A DNA stretch of 64,000 nt. Source: Paracyclopina nana. Taxonomy: Eukaryota > Arthropoda > Copepoda > Cyclopoida > Cyclopettidae. Location: contig JAGUCH010000004.1 of assembly GCA_019096065.1 (NCBI GenBank), positions 2,418,001-2,482,000 on the forward strand, in the 5' to 3' direction. Below the pieces are notes generated by a model, which made no database searches, had not been told where the DNA came from, and saw only the letters and a list, made by a program, of their open reading frames with translations. Shown here one piece after another: positions 48,295 to 57,805 of this stretch; within the stretch, counting starts at the first letter, position 1, and every line of letters starts with the position of its first letter. A program made the position numbers and the translations under genes.

Positions 48295-49420
48295 ATGAAG
48301 ATACTCAAAGGTAAGCACCACAATAAAGTGCCATTACATTGCCATAGCTGAAATATTTTTTCAGGCATGTTGTTGCTGTCATTCTTGGCAATTCACGTGA
48401 TGCCCGTGTATGGGGCTTACAGGATAACCAACTTGAATATTTTACCATTTTCCCACACGAATCGGGGATCCATTGGCATTGGAAACACTTGTCCTCCAGG
48501 CAAGGTGGCAGTGGGCTTCAGAATGAAGGTGCAGCTGCCAGAAGACATGGATGATTTGTAAGCTTAATTATTTTGTAATCAGGCCTTTTAAAATATGCAA
48601 TTTGCTCCAGAGCAGTTGATTTTGATGAGAGTATCTTGTTGTCAACATCAGCTGAACTTTTTTGGGAAAACAAATTAAACAATTAGACAAGGTACAGCTC
48701 AAACTACAGCTCCGATCGGAACGAAAAAAAGCATGACATAATATAGTAAATAGTGGAAAAAAAAATGGGCAGTTTTGGATGTTTTTTGGAACTGAGTTTT
48801 GAGAGCGTTCTACTCATCAAAATCTACTGCTCTGATTTGCATGGTTATTTGCAGCGTTGAGGCAGAAGCTGAGATTTTGGGTGCAGATGAACGCAACGAC
48901 TACTCCGCGCTGAACGCAATTCGGCTGTTGTGCTCCGATGACTCAGAAGCCATCAGTGCCGAAGGTGTCAGGGGCAAATGGACTGAACATATGAAATGCC
49001 AAGGCAAAACTGACTTTATCAATGGCGTCCGCTTAAAGTCGGAGCCCTGGAAAGGCTGGGGTATATTCGCAATTTTGCACATGCTGACTTTTGATTATAT
49101 GATTATTTCATATTATTGTAGCTGTGGACGATGTGGGTGCGACGAATTTCGAGGCTGTGTGCAAGTCCGGTGCCATCTTGTCTCATGCAGGTGTTCCCAA
49201 GGACCAAGGCCGTGGAGAATGGGGCCCAATTGCCAAATGCCCGGAAAGTGCACCAGCAATCTGCGGCATCAAGTCTCGCATCGATGGGCTGATTTTGCTC
49301 AACACAAAAAACGCCAAGAACAAAATCGCTAAATCCATCAACCTCGTGTCACAAGTGCCAGATGCAGCCGGTGACTCGGCTGGGCTGACGCAAATTCAAT
49401 TAAAGTGCTGTCAAGTATGA
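48295..49420 (+). CDS. VMO1: Vitelline membrane outer layer protein 1 (VMO1)-like secreted protein
   Basis: Four exons: 48295-48310, 48365-48557, 48855-49060 and 49122-49420 (714 nt, 237 residues; phases 1, 2, 1). The first exon has only 16 coding bases (MKILK plus one base). The signal peptide ends near VMPVYG. The VMO-I beta-prism appears as three repeats: GNTCPPGKVAVGFRMKVQ, then the second with DYSALNAIRLLC and RGKWTEHMKCQ, and the third with VGATNFEAVCKSG, GEWGPIAKCPE and LTQIQLKCC. Paired cysteines and the G-x-W pattern fit the fold. VMO1 proteins coat egg envelopes or mucosal surfaces; the role in this animal is unknown. Confidence 0.87.
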
Positions 49421-49980
49421 ATGAATGTTGAAATATACCATAATCAGCTTGAGTCAGAGAAATTACAATGTTTTGACGCTTCTCTGAATCAGTATATGTC
49501 TAATTTATAGAACATCCGCTAGATGGAGCTGCGATTTGTTTACTAAAGACTCGACAGAAAGATTTTAGCCATTCCACGGTAGAAAACGCCACAAAACCAT
49601 AAAAAGTGAATAATCCACTTCTGGTATTTTGATAGCGCCTGAGCTAAGTCCACCTTGGTTAAATCTAAACACCATATGTTCGTTTTATAAAAGCAATTAA
49701 AATTGGGGTCAAAAGAGGGCGCCAGGTGCTGTTATGGCTAGCAAATGTCCATAATATTCCACATGACTCATTCAGTTCTCCTTATCTGGAGAATTTAGTA
49801 GATTCAGCAAAAACACAGTATACCAACCCAGCGTAAGAAAATCCAGTGACCAGCTGGGAGCAGCAGCACTCAATTATATTAGGCTATTGGTGCCAGCCCA
49901 ACTTTGGGCGCTCACCATGGTCCACATGGCACAAGGTGCAACTTCTTCAGTTGAGCTGAGGCACCTGTGGTGAACACATC
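49421..49980. other. Intergenic
   Basis: 560 bp between the VMO1-like gene and the first HLH gene. No feature beyond the likely promoter. Confidence 0.5.
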
Positions 49981-50428
49981 ATGACTTGTGATACCGAAAA
50001 GGAGAACTCTGCTCCACTGAAGAGGAGTGCATCAGCTCCAGATCAAGAAGAGGAGCTCATGAGCAGTGAGCAGCTGCCCAAAAAGGCCAAAATTGAGGTC
50101 ACGCTGGCAGCCTCAGAGGCTGGCCAATTGACACAAATCGAGTCTGAGTTCCAAGTCCTGAAGTCACTCATACCAGATATTGCCAACAGGCAGCAAATCA
50201 ATGAGGTAAAACAACTGTTTTTTTTTCTCTTCAACAACAGATGGCGCTGCATCATCCACTTAATTTCAGCTGGAAATCATAGATGCTTGCGTCAGCTACA
50301 TAGAATCCCTACAGAACAAATTGGACATTGTGAAACAAGAGGATGTCATTGGTGATGAAGAAGAAGAAGAAGACCTAATGAACAACAATGCCTCTTGCAA
50401 GCACAACACCACCACTGAGTTGATTTGA
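49981..50428 (+). CDS. Small HLH protein without basic region (Id/emc-like), copy 1
   Basis: Two exons, 49981-50205 and 50270-50428, phase 0, 127 residues. The helix-loop-helix is FQVLKSLIPDIANRQQINE then LEIIDACVSYIESLQNKL, near residues 56-93. No basic DNA-contact region precedes helix 1, and the segment before it is acidic and polar, so the protein probably acts as a dominant-negative HLH partner like Id/extramacrochaetae. It may instead be a diverged family. The intron falls exactly between loop and helix 2. The tail is acidic (GDEEEEEDL). AATAAA is at 50548-50553. Confidence 0.72.
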
Positions 50429-50701
50429 GGAAGAAAGGATTAAAAAGTTCTTACTATTTCCTAGCTGTGATATTTAATTTGTTGACACTACAACGATTAT
50501 CCTATTTATACCATGTGCCATTAGTTTTGCAATCCATAATACATGTTAATAAAGCCTTATTGATCATTTTTCAATTTGCGAGATTCCAATCCTTTTGTGT
50601 GTACTAGATTGACAATTGCACTTTTGCAATGAGTGAAAAGGTAAAAACCTGTTTGCTGTTTTTCTGCTGCGTACTACGTACAACTGACTTATCAAGCTAT
50701 G
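50429..50701. other. 3' flank of HLH gene up to the LTR element
   Basis: The stretch contains the HLH 3' UTR with AATAAA and ends at the target-site duplication of the retrotransposon. Confidence 0.5.
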
Positions 50702-50706
50702 GCCTG

Positions 50707-50931
50707 TGTATGAATCTAACGAGAGTCGTCGATGCAATAAAACGATAATAAAGTCGAGATCTGCATAAAATCCAGCACGCCGATGATTTCTATGTAGTAG
50801 TCGATTTATTCAACTAACACACGTGAAATCCGGAATCGTACTAACGTAAACACGAGCATGACGGATCGAATCCTAGGTCGAGCTCAATATAAGAGTGTCA
50901 CAATACAATAGATAAGGCGGGAGCCCAAACA
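50707..50931 (-). repeat. 3' LTR (225 bp)
   Basis: On the plus strand it begins TGTATGAATCTAACGAG and ends GGGAGCCCAAACA. It matches the other LTR base for base as far as I can read. Confidence 0.92.
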
Positions 50932-51014
50932 GTCTCCCCTGGGACATCTTGATAAAGCTCGACATCATCACAGCAACTTGGTGTAGTCACAACCAGAATC
51001 TAGCATTGGCAGGG

Positions 51015-54000
51015 TCAGATACCCTCCTTAATAGGACAAATGAGGACACGGCCAGCCTTGTCCAACATCCTAGCATAGGTGACATGATGTAGGAAAGCCA
51101 GCTGAGTAGTCAAAAGCACTAGCACTAAGTCAAAACGTTCATGGTGCTCTGTAGCATTACCATCGCCACTACACAAAATGTTGAGGCGCGTGGGTGTCTT
51201 CTTGCGGTCAGTGGCTGAGTGTCCAAAGTTGCCACACATGAGACAAGCGTGCGGGTACAATCTAAGCTCTTTTGGCGCCACCACATCACTGATGCCCTGC
51301 ACACAATCAATAAGTGCCAAGGCCACATGAGGCAAATTCCACTCCCGCCTTTGAGCTCCCAATAAGGGTTCAAGGTCTTTGACAGTCTCAGCCAATGCCG
51401 TAGGAAGGAAGGCAATCGTCAAAGGAAAGGCCGGTCCAACTTGATGCCAACACTGCACCACTTGCTCAAGGTTTTTGTATGCCCCAAACTCTTCTCTAGG
51501 CAGTCTCGCAGCTTCTCCCTGACACCCGAGGTCTGGGAGAAGTCCTGTGATTGTGCTCATCTTCTGACCTTGAATGGTCTCAGCCTGGCATTGGTTGACC
51601 TGTTTCCAACCACTGCCAAAACTAGTGGCTTCAATACCACCCGTTCTTGGGTGAAACAGCATTGCCCAACCAAGGGGAGTCCTTCTTGCCAAGGGGCCTC
51701 CCATCACATATATGTCCTTTTCACTTATCATGAGTTGCATGTTGTCAAACCCAATAAGAAGTCCCACACCACCATCCACTGGCTTAGGGAATTCAATTTG
51801 GTTTAGCCCAGCATATTTTGCTTTGATTTCATTAGGGTCAGCTGGTTGGATTGCAATGGGCAAATTAAAGGTGCTGAACTCGAGTTGAAATACCGGTTCT
51901 TTTGTGCCCCTTGCTCTGATGTACATGGTGCCCTTGAAGGAAGGCTGCTCCACAACTTGATTGTCGCCCACAACCTGGACTGCCTTACTCTTCCTTTTGC
52001 CTTTGGCTCCCAAGACTTTGGCTAGGTCAGGTTGTAACAGTGTAACATTTGATCCAGTGTCCAACAATGCATTTGTTTCCATTGCTTTGGCAAAATCTAT
52101 GTTTGTGGAAATCTCCACAGGAACTGTCATCCATGCACTTGAGGCATCGCTCTTCTCTTTTGTAAGGGCCACAACATCATCCTCATCACTTGTTGGGTAC
52201 CCACTCGAATCATCCTCATCGAATCCAGTGGCCTCTTTTAGTTGTTTGTATTTTGTGCGATACTTGTCACTTTTCTTTTCTTGGCTGTCTTTCTCTTCTT
52301 TGACCTCCATTTCATCAAAAGATTTGGTTAATTTTTTGAGCAACATATCAGTCCTCTTGGTCCTCAGGTGGTCCCTGATTCGAACTCTGGCCCAAGTGAT
52401 AAAGAGCCTGAGCGAATTTCTTGACTGGAGCTTCTTTTCCTTGAAGTCTCTGTAGTCTCTTGCGGTGATGTTGTCCATCCGGATGTCAGACAGTATTGAC
52501 GCCTCACCATCTGTTGGGCTTTTTCCCGCACGGCCATTGCAGTCAATAATCTCCTCAATGATGACCAGAGCTGCCTCAACCGAGTTGAGATCCTTTACCG
52601 AGATTGGAGGTCGTTCTCTCATTTTAATGAGTAGGTCGTGGATCACTTCCTCGGCTTCATCTCTATGAGCCAAGTAATCCCCATCCAATTTTTGAAGGGC
52701 CTCAACGAATCCATCCTTTGACAAACTGCACCTCGCCACCTTGATTTTCACTGCTCCAGTGCACAGGTTTTTGAGTTTAATGCACTTCTCAAACCAGTTC
52801 ATGTTTCTCTTCATGACAATGCCAGCGTGCACATATTCCTTGAAGTCCCTGTAGGTGACTTCGCCTGTGCCATTGAAATACATTGGCTTGACATCGTCTC
52901 TAATAAAATCTCTGGGCACTTTCGGGTCATAGAATTGGGATAGATTTCTGCCTTCATATAGGTCATTCCAATCAATATCAGCCCAAGCCCGTCTTCTTAC
53001 TTGATCGATGATGGTATCCTGGGCCAAATATGACTGCTCCTCCTGGATCTTCTTTTCATATAGCTCACTTGACAGCGTAACCGTAGTCATGCCCAAGTTA
53101 AAGTCCTTCCTGCTGAAGGCAGAGCTCTCATGGTCGTTTCTTCCTTGATTCAGCATTGGTCCACTATTGATTTGTGGTTGATTCCTATGGTGGTCCGGAT
53201 CTGAGAATGCCATGAGGTTGTCGATCTCTTTGCTAGTGAGGACCACACTTTGCATGTTAAACTTTTTGCGATCATCCTCACCCATGCACTGAACAATATT
53301 CTCCAGTTCTTTCCTCCTCTTGTTGGCATTTTCCATCAAAGTCACCTGATCTTTGTAAGCTCCTGTGCCCACCATCAGAGTCCTTCTCAACTTATCAGCT
53401 CTTTTGAGTTGGCACACTACCACATCCAATTCCTCCAAGACTTTCTCTGCCGAGTTGTCTGCAGTGTCCTCATCCAATTGGAGCCCTTCCTCATGTTGAG
53501 AGTCCGCCTTGGCCACCACTGTTCCCGCATCAGCACCTGAAGCTGTTGCTGGGTTAGCAGTGATGGGGTTGTCTAGCTCACTAAGTCTCTTGCCTTTGAC
53601 CACCCTCGAGGCCCTGAGGACATAAGTGGCCAGCTGATAATTGATCAGTGAGACCTGATGTTCGAAGTCTTTCCGGTCAGCCTCTGTGACAAACTCACGG
53701 CAAGTGTCCACATCATCCGCAATCTCGCTCTTCAGTCCCTTGATCTGCGATTTGATCCTTTCTGCCACGTCAGCCGATGTTGCCGCATCCAATCTCTCGC
53801 CGAGCAGCTTAACGTGACTTTCCATGGTGTCTTTGACTTCCTTGAGGCCATCAATCCACATGTCTCTTGACTGCGCCGGCGCCGGCGCGTTTCCATCCAT
53901 TGATGCCATTGTGACGTTATTAAGGAGCGTGTCGTATCCTTGGAGAATTTCTCCTCCAGAGGTGATCACTTCCTCTTGTTCGTTCATGAAGAGCAATGAG

Positions 54001-54173
54001 TCCTCGTCAAACTGCCACTCAGCCTCAGCGGAGAGTAACTGTTTATCTTGTACACTTGACTTCTTGGTCCTCTTCGTTGACGAGTCAAAATCCCCACCGT
54101 GAGTCTTCAGTGGGGGTCTGACCACTCGTCCACTTTTGGTCTTCTTTTTGCCAGACTGGTACATCCGTGGCAC
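51015..54173 (-). CDS. Retrotransposon gag-protease polyprotein with novel C-terminal region
   Basis: An intact 1052-codon ORF. The first ~640 residues are gag-like and charged, starting MPRMYQSGKKKTK. A retropepsin-type protease follows, with active-site LLDTGSNVTLL near residue 705, GVGLLIGFDNM, and the BEL/Pao-typical RRTPLGWAM near 830. In place of reverse transcriptase there are about 215 residues (837-1052) including a CCHC-like knuckle CLMCGNFGHSATD near 976, in which the last cysteine is replaced by Asp. Zinc knuckles normally precede the protease, so the order is unusual. The ORF is open and lacks frameshifts, in keeping with the identical LTRs. Confidence 0.85.
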   Translation of the reverse strand: MPRMYQSGKKKTKSGRVVRPPLKTHGGDFDSSTKRTKKSSVQDKQLLSAEAEWQFDEDSLLFMNEQEEVITSGGEILQGYDTLLNNVTMASMDGNAPAPAQSRDMWIDGLKEVKDTMESHVKLLGERLDAATSADVAERIKSQIKGLKSEIADDVDTCREFVTEADRKDFEHQVSLINYQLATYVLRASRVVKGKRLSELDNPITANPATASGADAGTVVAKADSQHEEGLQLDEDTADNSAEKVLEELDVVVCQLKRADKLRRTLMVGTGAYKDQVTLMENANKRRKELENIVQCMGEDDRKKFNMQSVVLTSKEIDNLMAFSDPDHHRNQPQINSGPMLNQGRNDHESSAFSRKDFNLGMTTVTLSSELYEKKIQEEQSYLAQDTIIDQVRRRAWADIDWNDLYEGRNLSQFYDPKVPRDFIRDDVKPMYFNGTGEVTYRDFKEYVHAGIVMKRNMNWFEKCIKLKNLCTGAVKIKVARCSLSKDGFVEALQKLDGDYLAHRDEAEEVIHDLLIKMRERPPISVKDLNSVEAALVIIEEIIDCNGRAGKSPTDGEASILSDIRMDNITARDYRDFKEKKLQSRNSLRLFITWARVRIRDHLRTKRTDMLLKKLTKSFDEMEVKEEKDSQEKKSDKYRTKYKQLKEATGFDEDDSSGYPTSDEDDVVALTKEKSDASSAWMTVPVEISTNIDFAKAMETNALLDTGSNVTLLQPDLAKVLGAKGKRKSKAVQVVGDNQVVEQPSFKGTMYIRARGTKEPVFQLEFSTFNLPIAIQPADPNEIKAKYAGLNQIEFPKPVDGGVGLLIGFDNMQLMISEKDIYVMGGPLARRTPLGWAMLFHPRTGGIEATSFGSGWKQVNQCQAETIQGQKMSTITGLLPDLGCQGEAARLPREEFGAYKNLEQVVQCWHQVGPAFPLTIAFLPTALAETVKDLEPLLGAQRREWNLPHVALALIDCVQGISDVVAPKELRLYPHACLMCGNFGHSATDRKKTPTRLNILCSGDGNATEHHERFDLVLVLLTTQLAFLHHVTYARMLDKAGRVLICPIKEGI

Positions 54174-54367
54174 CAGTGCTGGTCTCCCCGTTAACGAGAG
54201 ACTTAACTGTCTCCCCGTTAAGGATGGTATTCAACGCGAGACCTGGGCGTCTCCCCGTTGAGGATAAAATCACAGCACTTAAAATCACTTTAGAGTCAGC
54301 TGTCTCAGTAGAAATGTCGGATCACCAGAGAATGCAAGAATTCACTTTTCATCTCTTGCGTGAGTCC

Positions 54368-54387
54368 TCGAACCCGGTTGGTCGCCA
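54368..54387 (-). other. Primer-binding site
   Basis: Read on the plus strand this 20-mer is a tRNA 3' end: a T-loop TCGAA, then stem and acceptor bases ending TTGGTCGCCA, with the CCA tail abutting the LTR. TGGCGACC-type sites of this sort are common in BEL/Pao elements; the tRNA species (perhaps Arg) is inference. Confidence 0.8.
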
Positions 54388-54612
54388 TGTATGAATCTAA
54401 CGAGAGTCGTCGATGCAATAAAACGATAATAAAGTCGAGATCTGCATAAAATCCAGCACGCCGATGATTTCTATGTAGTAGTCGATTTATTCAACTAACA
54501 CACGTGAAATCCGGAATCGTACTAACGTAAACACGAGCATGACGGATCGAATCCTAGGTCGAGCTCAATATAAGAGTGTCACAATACAATAGATAAGGCG
54601 GGAGCCCAAACA
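54388..54612 (-). repeat. 5' LTR (225 bp)
   Basis: Same sequence and orientation as 50707-50931. In the sense direction (minus) it should contain the element promoter. Confidence 0.92.
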
Positions 54613-54617
54613 GCCTG

Positions 54618-57467
54618 GACCACAAATGCTTTTAAATGGGGGAATTAATTTTAATCTAGCAATAATGGCTTTAATGATAGACAAGCCATTTGCAAGTGGA
54701 CCAGATAAGCAAGTAGGGAATTTAATTTCACATCAGGAATGGCAGAAAAACAAGTACTCACTGACAACAACAAAAAACTGAGCGATTGCAGCGCCCCCAT
54801 TTGATAAATGCGGATCAAAGCGAAGTAAACATTCCAAAGCCGGCCATAGGAATCAGTCATTGTCCCGATCTTTCCATGTGGGAGGTAATATGCCTATTTA
54901 AGTTTCACGATGCATACTCAAAGCCATTTTGACGTCCATAAATGCATTTTTGAAGCGTACTAGCTGCTATATCAAGGTCCATTTTAATTTGGCCGGACCA
55001 AAAAATGCGGTAATGGATTCCCGAAAATCAGATATGTATTAGTTGCCTCGCATTTTATATATGGGAAAACTTTTAAGATTCTTGTCTCCCAGACTGTAAT
55101 CGTAATATTAGCACGAAAAAAGGGGGTGAATGGGCAGAATTAGAGCCGTTTAGAAATAACCGGTGTGGTGTGTGTGCCCAATGCCATATCTGGTAGCTCC
55201 TCTGAGTAGAAATCTATGTGCCCAAATATGTAATAGATCTAGCATCATCGTGGGACTTTTTCCAATGGCGACCTCACACATGTTGGACTAAAATGTGAAC
55301 CGTGCCAACATCTGTCAACCTGATCACATTTGCAAAGTGCCAGCACGTGGACGCGGCTGAAATCAGGCGAGCCTTATTAATGAACGCGCAACCTGTCTCC
55401 CAAATATCATTATATTAGCCAACGTGGACTAAAAGGATATACGCGTCTATGCAATCCGATTTTTTGCTTTGTTAATTTCCAATTTAGGCTCTGCCCCAAA
55501 CTGGGATTATTTGAAGGAATGTCTCAGCAGCAATTTATCAATATTCAAAAGCTGAGCTTAGATCCATTTGAAGGAAAATTACTATGTCTCAGCAATCGGA
55601 GTATCAATCATAATGCCTGGTTTTATTTGTGGTACATGAAATGTGATTTCTAGCTTTTCTACTTTTTCTCTGCAAAAATTAGCTGAGAAGGTGAAAATGG
55701 GCAAAAATTGAAACTGAAGAAACTTAGCTAAAATAGCCGCTTGTAAGGCGATTCAAAGCTGAAACTGAGATACCAACTGAATGGTAATGACTCAGTTGAC
55801 TGAGACAAGTTTAGCTGAAATCAGTAATTTGCTGGTCGGTGTGAACTGAGATGAAACTGAGCTCCCCATAGAAAACTGAGATCAGCTGCGATTCAGAGAA
55901 GTCTTAGGCAGCTGATTCAAAATAAAAACTGAGAAATCAACTCAGCAATAGGGAAAAATCAGTTGACTGAGACAGCTGACTTGTTACTCAGTGTGAACTG
56001 AGCTCCTCATGGAAAACTGAGATCAGCTGTGATCCGGTGGAGTGATGGGCAGTTTTGAAGAGTTGTAGAAGTAGTAAAGTTTTCATAGCAGCTCACATCT
56101 GGATGTCACGCGGGAAGATGTCTCTTAATGTATCGTTTGCCATTGTGTTTGAAATTAAAGCACCAATTGTCACCCCATTCCACAATAGGTGGCACAATAG
56201 CCCCCCTAATATACCACCTAATTTCAGCTGCTGTCTTGCATAAAGAGGCTACTTTGATTCACAGATGCTAGCAGGAAAGTGGGTAAAATCCACACCCACT
56301 CAATTTGCGCAGCACCATGACATATAAACTGACAGCAACAAGAGAGGACTACAACTACCAAGCAGGAAGAATGGGAAAAAGTGAGCAACTTCAATATACT
56401 ATAATATCAAATGTATACAAAGTCTATGTAATTAATGGGTCTTTTATGCAAGTCCTCTTCTTCTTCCACTTCTTGGCATCTGGTCTTGGTTGATCTGATT
56501 TATTATCTGTTGTGGTTATACTCGAATCTGGCTTGACACTCGACATCTGTTTTTGCGGCTTTTTTCTCATCATGCCAAACTGGGTAATTTTGGACAAATT
56601 GGGACTCAAGAGGCTGGACTTGCACAGCTCACAGCAGATGTGTGAGAATGCTTGATTACACTTTATATGAGTAAACATCTGCTGGTATGGCCAGAAGAAT
56701 TCTCTCAAGAATTGGACGCATACAATTGCGTAGGAGAAGATAGACAAGTCTTTTTAGATTTATGACTTTTCTCAAAGGAGGTGAGAAGAAGAAGAAGAAG
56801 GAGAGTCGAGGCTTTGATGTTATTTATGAGACATTGGCGGGATCAACTCCACCAGTGACATTCACAAAATTAAGAGCTTATCAGCAGGCTTTAATGAGCA
56901 GTTTTGTGTGTGGATATAATTTGGGCATAGTCCAGCAAATATACTATTTTCAAGGGCGGCTGCTAAATGCTCAGCAGTTAAAAAAACTTATTTTAAATTC
57001 ATTATCGGATGTAGCTCAATCACATGCATATTTTTAAAGTACGATTTGCACTCCTCATAATTCTGATTTGAACCATTATGGCTCATTTTTTAGGAATTAA
57101 ATTGCCAACCTCGTAGGCTCGGTATAGAAAAGCTTCACTAGGTTTTTTTTTCCAATTATGAAATAATTTTCTCTCATCTATTTAACAGCCCCTTTTTTTA
57201 AAAGGTCTAGCCATGTAAATAAATAAGTCATTTTTCACCCTGATCTTCCCGTGGAGAAGGTTCATTCCTCACTATAGAAAAGAGGAGCCACCACCTGTTT
57301 GATGTCTACATGTGGTAGGCAGTTTTGTGAGATTCTTGGAATCGAATCCGGAGGAGAAGAGGAAAGGCGTAGAGCGGAGCTCGCGTTAAGAAGATGGTGG
57401 TGGGAGTTTGAGTGAAGCTTTCAGTTGCACATGGGCGCTCGAAGTGGATAGATCGACCCCGAAAAGT
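54618..57467. other. Intergenic
   Basis: About 2.85 kb without a gene I can support. It contains two diverged copies of a ~160-bp CAGCTGA/AACTGAG-rich unit (about 55751-56036). Two head-to-head ORFs of unknown meaning (56747-56424 minus, 107 codons; 56762-57037 plus, 91 codons) are 14 bp apart and resemble no family I know. The last few hundred bases should hold the promoter of the second HLH gene. Confidence 0.45.
55751..56036. repeat. Two diverged copies of an AACTGAG/CAGCTGA-rich unit
   Basis: Unit 1 (about 55751-55900) and unit 2 (about 55911-56036) share CAGTTGACTGAGACA, GTGTGAACTGAG, AAACTGAGATCAGCTG and the same order of motifs. The interior is dense in E-box-like CAGCTG. Confidence 0.65.
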
Positions 57468-57805
57468 ATGGCGACTACCGGCAAAAACCGCTCAAACAAC
57501 GCCAATGATATTGACCAATTAAAGAACCTTTTGCCTGGACTCAATGGGAAAAACAACACTTCAAAGGTACACCGAATTTGGCTTTCTTTGCGGAGCTTTC
57601 CAAAATTACTCCAGGCTTTGCTTCATAGGTTGAGGTCATGGAGGCAGCTGCCAAATACATAGAGACCCTGCAGAACAACCTCGTGGGGCAAATTCGCACT
57701 CATGGCTACCCCGACAAGCTCAAGTCCTTTTCTGTCAACCGAGCAGATGATTATGACAGCATCAGGAAGGCTGTGGACAATTACGCATGCCAAACCATGA
57801 AATGA
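57468..57805 (+). CDS. Small HLH protein without basic region (Id/emc-like), copy 2
   Basis: Two exons, 57468-57566 and 57629-57805, phase 0, 91 residues. The HLH is IDQLKNLLPGLNGKNNTSK then VEVMEAAAKYIETLQNNL. No basic region precedes helix 1, as in Id proteins. The intron interrupts the same point (loop/helix 2) as in copy 1 at 49981, which suggests common descent. The tail has no known domain. AATAAA is at 57879-57884. The upstream in-frame sequence lacks another ATG. Confidence 0.73.

Larger units (their letters stand above)
50702..54617 (-). mobile_element. BEL/Pao-type LTR retrotransposon, recent, non-autonomous
   Basis: Two 225-bp LTRs (50707-50931 and 54388-54612) look identical over their length and are flanked by a 5-bp target-site duplication GCCTG (50702-50706 and 54613-54617). 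LTR ends are TG...CA. The sense strand is minus. A primer-binding site complementary to a tRNA 3' end abuts the 5' LTR (54387-54368), and a purine-rich tract (CCCAGGGGAGA) precedes the 3' LTR. The interior is only about 3.46 kb and holds one long ORF for gag plus protease. No reverse transcriptase, RNase H or integrase motif is present, so the copy must have been moved by enzymes from another element. Confidence 0.92.

Noticed and set aside
56424..57037. Two head-to-head ORFs of 107 and 91 codons
   Set aside because: No recognised motif, no splice support and no clear promoter or poly(A) signals; kept only as a note in the intergenic entry.
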